From positions 1 to 64,000 of the forward strand of contig CAMVAV010000006.1 in assembly GCA_947165595.1 (NCBI GenBank): a stretch of DNA of 64,000 nt, given 5' to 3'. Positions within the stretch are counted from its first letter, which is position 1. The number at the start of each line of letters is the position of its first letter. The position numbers and the translations under genes are program-made. This document shows, piece after piece, positions 25,081 through 34,103 of this stretch. This DNA is from an uncultured Clostridia bacterium. GTDB taxonomy: Bacteria; Bacillota; Clostridia; Oscillospirales; Oscillospiraceae. The notes below the pieces were generated by a model. It was not told the origin of the DNA. It did no database searches and saw only the letters and a list, made by a program, of their open reading frames with translations.

Positions 25081-25109
25081 TTGCAATAATCGTCACGTTT
25101 TGATATACT
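25081..25109 (+). promoter_or_regulatory. promoter of the unknown-MFS-phosphatase operon
   Basis: TTGCAA (25081-25086) and TATACT (25104-25109) are exactly 17 bases apart and 120 bases upstream of the first gene. Confidence 0.6.
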
Positions 25110-25229
25110 TCTCTTGCAATCGGGATCAGGCATGATACCGCTGTTGAGGAGAGCAATAGAAAGGCGAACATCACGATGTCCGAACAGATAAAACGCTCTC
25201 GCCGAGAGGCAAGGGGGTAAAGCACGGGA

Positions 25230-26360
25230 ATGGAAAAGACGCTTCGTCAGCTGATCGCGGATTCCGGGCGGGAGCTGGAACACACCGTATATCGAAACTG
25301 CAGCCCGAAGACGCTGGATTTCAAGCTGGTATCCTCCGACCTGTACAACTGGGAGGAGACCGGCAGCCCGGAGCGGCAGCGGCTGCTGTACAAGAACATC
25401 GCGGCCGCCGTGGACTTTCCGATGCTCACAGGCATCCTGCCGGAGCTGAACGCGCTGGACTTTCGCGGACGCGACGGGTTCCTCTATTTCGCCGCCGGGC
25501 TGGAAAACGTCCGCTCCGCCATCGACGAGGGCCGCCGGCTCGGGATCAAGGGCGGCCCCTGCATCTTCAGCGTCCACGAGGTGCTTTCGGACGTCCGGCT
25601 TCGGGACGGCTCCGTCCACGCCTTCGACTACAGCACGGGTAAAATGTATCAGCGGGGGACGACCCTCGACGTGCAGACGTCTCTGGGCGGCTTCGTGCGG
25701 CTCCATGCGGCGGAGATCGAGGACATCACGTTTCGGGATCAGAAGCGGGACGTCACGCCGCAGGAGTACGCCAATCTGCTCTATGCCTTTCAGGTCTCTG
25801 CCGCGGTGCACGCGGCGCTGCTGGTGATCCCGCTGCCGGATCTGTCTTACAGAAAGTATCTGGCCGCCGTTCTGGAGCCTTTGGACGCGCCGCTGCGCGA
25901 GCGCGTCATGCGCGCGTTCGAGCCGATCCTGTATCGTGTGACCGATCTTTTTCTGGAGCATATCCGGCGTCTGGGCGCGGAATATCCCTCCGTCCGATAC
26001 AAGGTTCTCCACGACAGGGACCGGGAGCTGTGCGACTTCTTCTACCGGCAGCGCGCGCCGTACATCGAGCGCAATCGCGTGCTGCGCGCCTTGACGGCGA
26101 TCCCGGAGAAGGTCGAGCCGATCAAGGACTATATCTCCATGCAGGGACTGCCCTATTATCTGGAGGGTATTACGGACATCATCGAGGTGGACAGCGCGGA
26201 CGAGATCGACAGCTACCGCAAAAGCAAGAAGGCGCACAAGGGCGCGTTCCATCTCAGCTGCATCCTGTTCCCGGAGCTCCTGTGCGCGGATGGCAGCACA
26301 ACGGTCTACAACGCGCCGCCGGACAAAAAGGGGTATGGTGAGTATGAACTGGTTCGATAG
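25230..26360 (+). CDS. conserved-looking protein of unknown function, first gene of sensor operon
   Basis: The 376-residue protein has no signal peptide, no clear membrane segment and no motif I recognise. It is acidic and mixed alpha/beta. The most distinctive stretch is IKGGPCIFSVHEVLSDVRLRDG near residues 108-130, and aromatic-rich helices occur at about 255-300. The ribosome site GCAAGGGGG precedes ATG 25230. Its stop lies within the next gene (17-base overlap), so it is tightly coupled to the MFS fusion and the SpoIIE phosphatase and may act with them. Confidence 0.75.
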   Translation: MEKTLRQLIADSGRELEHTVYRNCSPKTLDFKLVSSDLYNWEETGSPERQRLLYKNIAAAVDFPMLTGILPELNALDFRGRDGFLYFAAGLENVRSAIDEGRRLGIKGGPCIFSVHEVLSDVRLRDGSVHAFDYSTGKMYQRGTTLDVQTSLGGFVRLHAAEIEDITFRDQKRDVTPQEYANLLYAFQVSAAVHAALLVIPLPDLSYRKYLAAVLEPLDAPLRERVMRAFEPILYRVTDLFLEHIRRLGAEYPSVRYKVLHDRDRELCDFFYRQRAPYIERNRVLRALTAIPEKVEPIKDYISMQGLPYYLEGITDIIEVDSADEIDSYRKSKKAHKGAFHLSCILFPELLCADGSTTVYNAPPDKKGYGEYELVR

Positions 26361-29250
26361 GTTTCGGGCCTTCCTGTTCTCCCACAGGTTCGGCAGGCGG
26401 GATGCGATCCTGATCGCCGTGCTGCTGCCGTGCCTGACGCTGCTCTGCGTCCTGTGGCGCACGGGCGCGTTCGACGCCCGGCTCGACTACGCCGTGTCGC
26501 AGGGGTATCAGGCGCGATATCAGGACGGATACGTTTATCTGCTGGACTCGGGCCACAGCACCCTGACAAAAGCGGCGCCGGACGGCAGGATCGTCTATCG
26601 CCTCACGCCCGGCGTGTACATCGACGGCTTCCGGCTCGGCGAGGACGGCAGCGTTGTGCTCAACGGCTCGTCCTTCAGCGGCATGGTGGTCGTCGGCGAG
26701 CGCATTCTGCGCATCGACCCGTATGGCAGACGGCAGAGCACGCTCGCCGCCTTTGATTACGGCGAGCAGTTTATCAGCAAACACGCCCTGCACGGCGTGA
26801 CGGAGCGCGGCGGTGTGGTGCATTATGTTCGCTGCGGCGGCGACGAACTCACGGTCAACCGCATCGAGCTTTCGGACGGCGGACAAAGCAGCGCCTCCTA
26901 CGCCTACCCCAACGCGTTTAACGCCGTCAGCGACGCGGCGTTTGACGGCGAGCGGCTCTACGTCCTCGACCGGAGCGGCGTTCTGAATCGCCTCGAGCCG
27001 GACGGATCGTGGAAGACGGTCTACGACGCCGGCGCATCGGGGGAAAGCGGGCGCGTCCCGTACCGCCTTGAGACCGGCCCGGACGGCGCGGTCTATTTCA
27101 CGGACGTCCGTTCGCGCACGGTGCAGCGCGTCCTGCCGGATGGGGGCGGAAGCGAGACCGTGATCGACGGCACGGATTCCGTGACGGCGGGCGTCTCGCA
27201 GAACGGGAACGGGCCTGAGTTCGCGCTTACCGCCGGCGATACGCTCTGGTTCCCGGGCGGCGAGCTGACGACGCTGCGCAGCCCGGCGGGCGCGATGCTG
27301 CTGCCCGTTCTCGCATGGCTGCTGGCGGCGCTCTGCTGCCCGCTGGGACTCGTTCTGCTGCTGCGGCTGCTGGCCGTCCTGCTCCGGCGGCAGCGCAGCG
27401 CGCTCCAGCAGACCACGCTCGCAACGGTCTGCGTGGGCATGGTTGCCGTGCTGGTGACCGGGTCAATCCTGCTCGGCAGCTTTATGGACGCCTACGAGGA
27501 GAAAATCAACGAAGAGCTGCTGCTCTCCGCCTATTCCACGGCGCATCAGCTCCGCGTCGACGACGTCCTCGGCGTCAACGCCGCCGCCGACTACAATTCC
27601 GAGGCGTACCGCCGCATCTGCGCGGCGATGGACGGCGTGTTCGACCGAAGCGTCCCGTTCAACCGCAACGCCTACTGCAATATCCTGCGCCATGACGAAA
27701 GCGGGGCCTACTGCATCGCGTATCTGGACGGCACCATCGGCACGTATTACCCGCTCGACGACTTTGAGACCGAGCAGGTCGTCGAGGTCTATTCGACCGG
27801 CGCCCCGGTCGTCAGCGACGCGATCGTCGACGTCTCCGGCATCTATTTCGGCGTCAAGGTCCCGATCACCGACGAGGCCCGGCAGTGCGTGGGCGTGGTG
27901 TCCGTGGGGACGCAGGTCTCCGTTCTGCGCACGCTGCTCCGGGATATGGTCATGCGCGTGCTGACCTCTGTCCTGATCCTCGCGATCCTGATCTGGATCA
28001 TCGCCTCCGAGATGATCGCCTACGCGCGCAACCTGAATCTGCGCCGTCAGGAGATGAAGGAACGGAGCGACGTGCTTCCCGCACACACGCTCCGCGTCCT
28101 GCTGGTGCTGATCTTTGCCGCGTACAACCTGGAGGCGGCTTTTCTGCCGGCTTACATCGTGCAGCAGCTGGACGAACGCGCGAACGCGGAGCTGCTGGGT
28201 TCCCTGCCCTATACGGTCAACATCTTCATCATCGGCGTCACGGCGCTGTTTTGCGCGGGGCTGGTGCGGCGCGCGGGCGTCCGGCGCATCCTGTTTCTCA
28301 GCTTTGTGTCGGCGGGCGTGGGAAATCTTCTGATCTTTTCCGTGGAGGGCTATCCGTCCGTTCTGGCGGGCATGGCGCTGATCGGCGTCGGTGTCGGCCT
28401 CGCGACCAACGCGATCTACGCGATGCTGACCTATGTCCGCAACGCGGCGGATCAGGTCTGGGGCCTGAGCGTCTACAACGCCGCCGTGATGGCGGGGATC
28501 AACCTTGGCATGGCCGGCGGCAGCGTGCTGGCGGTGCTGCTGGGCCGGCGCGCCGTCTTCGGCATATGCGCGGGGCTGTGGCTGCTGATCCTGCTGCTCT
28601 CCGGGCGGATCGTCCGACAGCTTTCCGGCACGCTTTCGATCCCCGGCGGTCGGACGACGGATACGATGCACGGCGGTTTCCGCACACTCTTCGGCAACAG
28701 GATCGTTCCGGCGTTTGTGCTCTGTATCCAGAACCCCTACATCCTGTTCAGCAGCTTCGCAATGTACTTTGTACCCATCTTCTGCGCGGAGCGGGGTTAC
28801 AGCGAGACCACCGTTTCGCTCCTGCTGCTGTGTTACGCCCAAATCTCCATCTTCGCGGGCGACAGCCTGACCGGCATTATGCAGCGCCGTCTGGGCGCGG
28901 GCGCGATGTACACGGCGCTGGGACTCAATATCGCCGCGCTGCTGGCCTTCGGCGCGACGCGCAGCCTCGCCGGCCTGCTGGCGGCGCTGCTGCTGCTCGG
29001 CCTCTCGGCGAGCTACGGCAAGCCCGTGCAGCAGAAGTATTTCATGAATCTGCCGCAGGTGAAGGCGTATGGCGAGGACCGCGCGATGGGCGTTTACAAC
29101 TTTACCGAGAACATCGGCGAGTCTGCGGGGCCGGTGGTCATGGCGTGGGTGCTCTCGCGCACGCCTGTTTTCCCGGCGGTCGCGGGGTTCTGCGGCATCG
29201 TCGCCCTGCTCGGCGCGTTCCATGCCGTTTCTGCGAGGTTCCACAGGTGA
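26344..29250 (+). CDS. sensor-MFS transporter fusion
   Basis: This 968-residue membrane protein has a helix at about 18-38, then an extracytoplasmic propeller-like region (about 45-300) with recurring DGRIVYRLTPG, DGSWKTVYD and DGAVYFTDV turns. Two helices near 315-385 and a cache-like sensor segment (about 395-535) follow. An 11-12 helix MFS domain occupies about 575-965 (loop VRRAGVRRILFLS, later RRLGAGAMYTALG). Ordinary MFS carriers have about 400 residues. ATG 26344 is favoured by spacing from AAGGGG; ATG 26335 is possible. The SpoIIE phosphatase follows after 26 bases. Confidence 0.85.
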   Translation: MNWFDRFRAFLFSHRFGRRDAILIAVLLPCLTLLCVLWRTGAFDARLDYAVSQGYQARYQDGYVYLLDSGHSTLTKAAPDGRIVYRLTPGVYIDGFRLGEDGSVVLNGSSFSGMVVVGERILRIDPYGRRQSTLAAFDYGEQFISKHALHGVTERGGVVHYVRCGGDELTVNRIELSDGGQSSASYAYPNAFNAVSDAAFDGERLYVLDRSGVLNRLEPDGSWKTVYDAGASGESGRVPYRLETGPDGAVYFTDVRSRTVQRVLPDGGGSETVIDGTDSVTAGVSQNGNGPEFALTAGDTLWFPGGELTTLRSPAGAMLLPVLAWLLAALCCPLGLVLLLRLLAVLLRRQRSALQQTTLATVCVGMVAVLVTGSILLGSFMDAYEEKINEELLLSAYSTAHQLRVDDVLGVNAAADYNSEAYRRICAAMDGVFDRSVPFNRNAYCNILRHDESGAYCIAYLDGTIGTYYPLDDFETEQVVEVYSTGAPVVSDAIVDVSGIYFGVKVPITDEARQCVGVVSVGTQVSVLRTLLRDMVMRVLTSVLILAILIWIIASEMIAYARNLNLRRQEMKERSDVLPAHTLRVLLVLIFAAYNLEAAFLPAYIVQQLDERANAELLGSLPYTVNIFIIGVTALFCAGLVRRAGVRRILFLSFVSAGVGNLLIFSVEGYPSVLAGMALIGVGVGLATNAIYAMLTYVRNAADQVWGLSVYNAAVMAGINLGMAGGSVLAVLLGRRAVFGICAGLWLLILLLSGRIVRQLSGTLSIPGGRTTDTMHGGFRTLFGNRIVPAFVLCIQNPYILFSSFAMYFVPIFCAERGYSETTVSLLLLCYAQISIFAGDSLTGIMQRRLGAGAMYTALGLNIAALLAFGATRSLAGLLAALLLLGLSASYGKPVQQKYFMNLPQVKAYGEDRAMGVYNFTENIGESAGPVVMAWVLSRTPVFPAVAGFCGIVALLGAFHAVSARFHR

Positions 29251-29276
29251 GCGGACAATAACAAGGAGGCGAAGAT

Positions 29277-30959
29277 ATGACGACGGGACAGGGATTCAAG
29301 TCGAAAAAGAAGATCAGCCGCTCGCTGCTGACCGGGACGCTGCTGATCCTGCTTGCGCTGGGCATCGGCCTCGGCGTTCAGGGGACCAGTACCTACCGCG
29401 AAGGCATGATGGAACGATATCAGGCGCATTTGGAAAGCCTGCTGCGCCTGACCGCTACGCAGATCGACGCCGACGATCTGGCCGCCTGCATCGACAGCGG
29501 CGTAAAGTCGGAGCAGTTTGAAAAGGAACAGGCCTATCTGGATCAGATGAAGGAGACCTGCGACATCAAGTATGTATACGTTGTCAAGCCGCTCAATACG
29601 AACGCCTCCGACAACATGATGAACATTCTGGCGGGCGTCTCGGAGCAGGAACGCGCCCTGTATGCCGATAAGCTGGTGCAGCTCGGTCAGTTGACCGGGA
29701 CGGAGTACAGCCCGGAGGTCGCGGCCGTGTATCTGGCGCGCATGGATCGCAGCGATGACATTACTTATTACAGCAATACGACGGAGTTCGGCCATATGTA
29801 TACGGGCCTGATGCCGCTGCACAGCGCAAACGGAGAACCCGTCGCGATCCTTGCCATCGACATTGAGATGGACGTGATCCGTCAGACCCTGTCCCGATAC
29901 ACACTGATTACCGGCGCAAGCGTCATCCTGCTCGCGCTTCTCTCCCTGATGTTCACCTTTGTCTGGCTCCGCCGAAGGATCATCCGGCCGATCGTGGGGA
30001 TGGAAGCGGCCTCGTCCAGCTTTGTCGCGTCCTCCCGCAACTCGCAGGACCCGGACAAGCTGCACTTCGATAAACCGGAGATCCATACGCAAGACGAGAT
30101 GGAAGCCCTCTCCGACGCGCTGATGGCGATGTCGGAGGATATGAAGCGCTATATGAAGACGCTGATCGCGGAGACGGCGGAGCGGGAGCGCATCGGCGCG
30201 GAGCTGAACGTCGCCACGCAGATACAGGCGGACATGCTGCCGCGCAGCTTTCCGGCGTTCCCCGAGCGCAGGGAGTTTGACATCTACGCCAGCATGACCC
30301 CCGCGAAGGAGGTCGGCGGTGATTTCTACGATTTTTTCCTCATCGACGACGACCATCTCGGCCTCGTGATGGCGGACGTGAGCGGCAAGGGCGTGCCCGC
30401 GGCGCTCTTTATGGTCATTGCCAAGACGCTGATCAAGAATCAGGCGCAGGCTTGCGAGTATTCGCCGGCGAAGGTGCTCGCGAGCGTCAACGAGCAGCTT
30501 TGCGAGGGCAACGAGGCGGAGCTGTTCGTGACCGTGTGGCTCGCGATTTTGGAGATCGGCACGGGCAAGGGCATGGCGGCGAACGCGGGACACGAACACC
30601 CGACGCTCCGCCGCGCGGACGGCAAATACGAGTTGGTGGAGTACCGCCACTCGCCCGCCGTCGCGACGATGGAGGGCATTCGCTTCCGCGAGCACGAATT
30701 TGAGCTGCGCCCCGGCGACAGCCTGTTCGTCTACACGGACGGCGTCGCGGAGGCAACGAACGAGAAAAAGGAGTTCTACGGCACGGAGCGTATGCTCGCC
30801 GCGCTCAACGAAAGCCCCGACGCCGCGCCCGCGGAGGTCCTCGCGGCGGTCAGACGCTCGGTGGACGAATTTGTGGGCGACGCGCCGCAGTTCGACGACA
30901 TCACGATGCTCTGTTTCAAGTATTTCGGCCCGGACGGAGCGGAAGGAGAGAGCGTATGA
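29277..30959 (+). CDS. membrane SpoIIE-family serine phosphatase
   Basis: The 560-residue protein has helices at about 15-35 and 208-230 that flank an extracytoplasmic sensor, then HAMP-like linker and coiled coil (230-310). A PP2C/SpoIIE domain follows (about 330-553), with the metal-binding motifs FPERREFDIYASM, GGDFYDFFLIDDDHLGL, MADVSGKGVPAALFM, SLFVYTDGVAEATN and QFDDITML. Such phosphatases dephosphorylate STAS anti-sigma antagonists. AAGGAGG precedes ATG 29277. It is co-transcribed with the sensor-MFS gene and followed by a decayed RsbW-like start. Confidence 0.94.
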   Translation: MTTGQGFKSKKKISRSLLTGTLLILLALGIGLGVQGTSTYREGMMERYQAHLESLLRLTATQIDADDLAACIDSGVKSEQFEKEQAYLDQMKETCDIKYVYVVKPLNTNASDNMMNILAGVSEQERALYADKLVQLGQLTGTEYSPEVAAVYLARMDRSDDITYYSNTTEFGHMYTGLMPLHSANGEPVAILAIDIEMDVIRQTLSRYTLITGASVILLALLSLMFTFVWLRRRIIRPIVGMEAASSSFVASSRNSQDPDKLHFDKPEIHTQDEMEALSDALMAMSEDMKRYMKTLIAETAERERIGAELNVATQIQADMLPRSFPAFPERREFDIYASMTPAKEVGGDFYDFFLIDDDHLGLVMADVSGKGVPAALFMVIAKTLIKNQAQACEYSPAKVLASVNEQLCEGNEAELFVTVWLAILEIGTGKGMAANAGHEHPTLRRADGKYELVEYRHSPAVATMEGIRFREHEFELRPGDSLFVYTDGVAEATNEKKEFYGTERMLAALNESPDAAPAEVLAAVRRSVDEFVGDAPQFDDITMLCFKYFGPDGAEGESV

Positions 30960-31070
30960 GCGTGGAAAAGGCCTTTAAAGGCCGCGGCGGACACGGGCAA
31001 GCTCCATGAGGCGCAGGGCTTTCAAGAGAACCGGGACGAAAACCGGCCTCCGAACAGTATCGCACAATGA
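30957..31070 (+). pseudogene. possible RsbW-like anti-sigma kinase relic (5' end)
   Basis: ATG 30957 overlaps the phosphatase stop (ATGA) and is preceded by AAGGAGAG. It reads MSVEKAFK and then, after a one-base shift, AAADTGKLHEAQGFQENRD before a stop at 31068. A start like this (short strand, then a helix A..L..A..F.E) is usual for RsbW/SpoIIAB HATPases, the natural partners of SpoIIE phosphatases. The ATP-binding core is absent. The assignment is inference from position and a short stretch. Confidence 0.4.
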
Positions 31071-31130
31071 CGCTCGACACAGAGCCGGCGCCGTGTTATA
31101 CTGAAGCCGGCGAAAGGCTGGCAGATACGG

Positions 31131-31398
31131 ATGATACGGATTCTCTTTGTGTGCCACGGCAATATTTGCAGGAGCCCGATGGCGGAGTTTGTTCGGCATG
31201 GATCAGGAAAACCTGTACGATATGCGCCGGATCTGTCAGGGCGATCCCGAGGGCAAGATCCGCCTGCTGATGGACTATACCGACCGCACGGGGGACGTTG
31301 CGGACACGTGGTATACGCGGAACTTCGAAGCGACATGGCGCGATGTTGAGGAAGGATGCCGGGGGCTGCTCTCACAGCTGATCCCTCAAAATCAATGA
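31131..31398 (+). pseudogene. low-molecular-weight protein tyrosine phosphatase with internal deletion
   Basis: ATG 31131 opens with ILFVCHGNICRSPMAEFV, the CX5R catalytic loop of LMW-PTP. Immediately after, the frame changes and the far C-terminal part appears: MDQENLYDMRRICQGDPEG, LLMDYTDRTGDVADTWYT and FEATWRDVEEGCRGLL. About 70-80 central residues are missing from a protein that is normally about 150 long, though the catalytic acid region YTD is kept. The deletion shifts the frame, so no working enzyme is made. Confidence 0.88.
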
Positions 31399-31416
31399 GG
31401 CGGTCAAAAGCGGGGT

Positions 31417-32754
31417 TCAGGCTGTCAGCCCGCGCTTTTTGACATACCTGAGATACAGGAAGCAGACTGTGATCTGCACGATGGTCGAGCAGGGCACGCT
31501 CAGCCCGATGAAGAACAGCTTTCCCACCTTGACGCTCATATAGTATGCTACCGGTATGCGGATCAGAAAGGCGGCGCAGATGCCCTGGATCATAACGAAG
31601 CCCGTGCGCCCGAGACCGTTGTAGAAGCCGATGAAGCAAAACAGGAAGCAGGTGAACAGACAGTCGATCGCATACGCGCGCAGATAGTCGAAGCCCGCCA
31701 GGATGACGTCCCTGTCCTTTGCGAAGACGCCGCAGAGCAGGTCGCCGTGAAAGAAGCCGGCATAGAACATCAGCACGCCGAACGCGGTGGACAGGGCGAT
31801 GGCTGTCTTCAGGCCGCGAAGCGCGCGGTCCGGCTGCCTCGCGCCGGCGTTCTGCGCGACATAGGCGCTCATCGACTGCATGAACGCCTCCGGCGTCAGC
31901 ATGATGAAGGCGCAGACCTTTTCCGCCACGCCGACGCCTGCCGACGCGATCAGCCCAAGCTTGTTGACGATGGCGAGGATCACGAGGAACGAAAGCCCCA
32001 CCAGAATGCTGGACACGGCGATGGGCGAGCCGAACCCGGCGATGCGCCGCAGGATATCCCCGTCGAGCCGCAGCTCGCGCCGCGTCAGCGCAAAGGGCAG
32101 CGTCCGGCGGCGGAGCAGGAGAAGGGACACGAGCACGCTCACCGTCTGCGACGCGACCGTGGCAAACGCAGCGCCCGCCGCGCCCATGCCGAAATGCGCG
32201 ATGAGAAGCAGGTCGCCCGCGATGTTGCACGCGCTGGCAACGGCGACCGTGAGAAGCGGCGTCCTCGAATCCCCCATGCCGCGCATCACGCTGCCGAGGA
32301 CATTGTACGCGACGATCATGATGCTGCCCCCGCCGCAGATGGCGATATAGCGCCTGGTTTCGGCAAACGCCTCCTCCGGCGCGTTCATCGCCTGCGCGAG
32401 CGCGCCGGAGAGCAGGGGGAGCAGCACGGTCATCACGGCGCCGACCGTCAGGAAAAAGACGATGCTCGTTCCGATGATCCTTCCGCCCGACGCCCTGTCG
32501 CCCTCGCCGATCTTCTGCCCCAGCAGGATGGTCGTTCCCATCGCGAACGCGCTGATGAGGTTCGTGATCGTCATCATGATCTGCGAGCCGACCGCAACGC
32601 CGGACACGTCCGCCGCCGTCGCGTACTTTCCGACGACGAGCAGATCCACCGCGCCGTAGAGCGCCTGCAAAAACAGCGCCAGCAGGATCGGCAGGGAAAA
32701 GCGGAGCAGCGGGCCTACGATCGGGCCTGTGGTAAAATCCGCATCATTTTTCAC
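31417..32754 (-). CDS. MATE family efflux transporter
   Basis: The 445-residue protein has 12 membrane helices in two MatE repeats. The first starts at FTTGPIVGPLLRFSLPILL and YGAVDLLVVGKY; the second covers about residues 230-440. MATE proteins export drugs or metabolites in exchange for sodium or protons. The gene stands alone under a strong promoter (32866-32894). Between the promoter and its GGAGGTGA ribosome site lies a complete intrinsic terminator, which suggests control by attenuation. The substrate is unknown. Confidence 0.93.
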   Translation of the reverse strand: MKNDADFTTGPIVGPLLRFSLPILLALFLQALYGAVDLLVVGKYATAADVSGVAVGSQIMMTITNLISAFAMGTTILLGQKIGEGDRASGGRIIGTSIVFFLTVGAVMTVLLPLLSGALAQAMNAPEEAFAETRRYIAICGGGSIMIVAYNVLGSVMRGMGDSRTPLLTVAVASACNIAGDLLLIAHFGMGAAGAAFATVASQTVSVLVSLLLLRRRTLPFALTRRELRLDGDILRRIAGFGSPIAVSSILVGLSFLVILAIVNKLGLIASAGVGVAEKVCAFIMLTPEAFMQSMSAYVAQNAGARQPDRALRGLKTAIALSTAFGVLMFYAGFFHGDLLCGVFAKDRDVILAGFDYLRAYAIDCLFTCFLFCFIGFYNGLGRTGFVMIQGICAAFLIRIPVAYYMSVKVGKLFFIGLSVPCSTIVQITVCFLYLRYVKKRGLTA

Positions 32755-32768
32755 AGAAGCTCACCTCC

Positions 32769-32821
32769 AAAACAAAAGCCGGATAAGAAAACAGGCGTCT
32801 CAGCCTGCTGCCTTATCCGGC
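32769..32821 (-). promoter_or_regulatory. leader terminator (candidate attenuator) before MATE gene 1
   Basis: On the minus strand the perfect arms GCCGGATAAG and CTTATCCGGC enclose a second hairpin (CAGGC/GCCTG) and are followed by TTTTGTTTT, then directly by the ribosome site. The leader is about 100 bases. A small frame starting ATGACGCGC runs through the stem. No known riboswitch consensus is recognised. Confidence 0.7.
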
Positions 32822-32865
32822 GCGTCATTTCCAACGAATGATTTGCCCTCCGAGCAAGTGAACGT

Positions 32866-32894
32866 ATCATAGCAAAACATAATTGAGATGTCAA
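32866..32894 (-). promoter_or_regulatory. promoter of MATE gene 1
   Basis: TTGACA (complement of 32889-32894) and TATGAT (32866-32871) are separated by 17 bases. Confidence 0.85.
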
Positions 32895-32985
32895 GAGCTT
32901 CCGGCACAAGGCTTGCGCGGCTCGTCAAAATATGGCAGCTTTTTCATGAAATGCCCGATGGTACGATGCGCGGCCGGGCGGCGCG

Positions 32986-32994
32986 TGCTATAAT
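32986..32994 (+). promoter_or_regulatory. extended -10 promoter of the lipoprotein gene
   Basis: TGCTATAAT (32986-32994) is an extended -10 element 43 bases before the lipoprotein start. No good -35 box is visible. Confidence 0.55.
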
Positions 32995-33036
32995 GACAGC
33001 ATGGGCATGAGATTATCCGAAAAGAGGGCTTTCGTA

Positions 33037-34086
33037 ATGAAAAAAGCAGGTGCGCTTCTGGCGCTTCTGGCGCTGGTATTCTGTCTCGCGGGCTGCTTCG
33101 GCGAGCAGTATACGGAGAAGGAAAAGGACGCCGTGCAGCAAAAGGGAGATCAGCAGATCCGCGAGTGGCTGGACAAAACGTATCCCGGCGCGGAGCTCGT
33201 GAGCGTGGAGCCGTATGTCCGGCACAACCTGGGCGTCTCGCCATACGAGCTGACGGACACGGTCTTCGGCACGTTCCGCCGCAGCGGAGAGGAGCAGAAA
33301 TACTGGCTCGACACGGCGAGCGGCACGGTGTACTTCGAGCAGAGCGACGAAACGGCGCGGGAGCTTGGCGGGCTGTGCGCGGCTTGCGCGGCGGAGGCGC
33401 TGGGCCTCGGCGGCTGCGAGCCGGACGAAAATGCCTCTGCGTACATCGACATCGGCGCAGGGTCGCATTCGTACGCGCCGCCGAACGTCCTGCCTGCGGA
33501 TTTCGTGCTGTCCGGCGAGACGCTGGAGAGCTTCGTCCGCTCGCCGAAGGGGCGCGGCGCGATCACCGTCAGCCTGACCTGCCGAGTGCCGGACGAGTTC
33601 GACGTCTCCCGCGTCACGTTCGCGGAGGCGCGGCGCGTGCTGGACGAGTACGGGCTGCTGCTCGACGGCTTTACCGTGGAGGACGGGAACGAAACCGCCC
33701 TTCTGCGTGCCGACGGCGCCGGGTATACGCGCATGGAGTTCCGCGACCTGCCGGATTTCCGCGTATGGATGCCCGTGTACGAGCGCGAGGAAACGCTCGA
33801 CGGGAAGACGGGGAGGATCGAGACGAAGATCACCGAGCGCGACGTGGGCCGCGATCTCGTCGTCGAGCGCACGGCGGACGGCTTTTATCTGCCGAAATTC
33901 CCAAACGGCTATTTCTACGCGAACGTTTATGCCTACGAGGGCTCGGAGATGCTGCGGCATACGTATTACTACGTCTCCGACAACAACAGGACCGTAGAGC
34001 TTGACTGGGAGGAGACCGAACGCGGCTGGCGGCTGGGCTCGGAATCCAACCATCTGTCGGAATCGCATCCGTTTGCGGAGCGGTAA
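33037..34086 (+). CDS. secreted lipoprotein of unknown function
   Basis: The 349-residue protein has a type II signal peptide with lipobox LAGC (cysteine near residue 20). The mature part is charged, mixed alpha/beta, without catalytic motifs I recognise; it has a tyrosine-rich segment near YFYANVYAYEGSEMLRHTYY. AAAGAGGGC precedes ATG 33037. It is followed 17 bases after the stop by the GNAT gene. It is exported and anchored to the membrane outside; function unknown. Confidence 0.78.
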   Translation: MKKAGALLALLALVFCLAGCFGEQYTEKEKDAVQQKGDQQIREWLDKTYPGAELVSVEPYVRHNLGVSPYELTDTVFGTFRRSGEEQKYWLDTASGTVYFEQSDETARELGGLCAACAAEALGLGGCEPDENASAYIDIGAGSHSYAPPNVLPADFVLSGETLESFVRSPKGRGAITVSLTCRVPDEFDVSRVTFAEARRVLDEYGLLLDGFTVEDGNETALLRADGAGYTRMEFRDLPDFRVWMPVYEREETLDGKTGRIETKITERDVGRDLVVERTADGFYLPKFPNGYFYANVYAYEGSEMLRHTYYYVSDNNRTVELDWEETERGWRLGSESNHLSESHPFAER

Positions 34087-34103
34087 TTGCGAGGGAAAGA
34101 CCA

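Noticed and set aside
32769..32821. Known riboswitch (guanidine, preQ1 or manganese type) before the MATE gene
   Set aside because: Apart from the terminator I cannot find the conserved loops of these classes, so it is listed only as an attenuator candidate.
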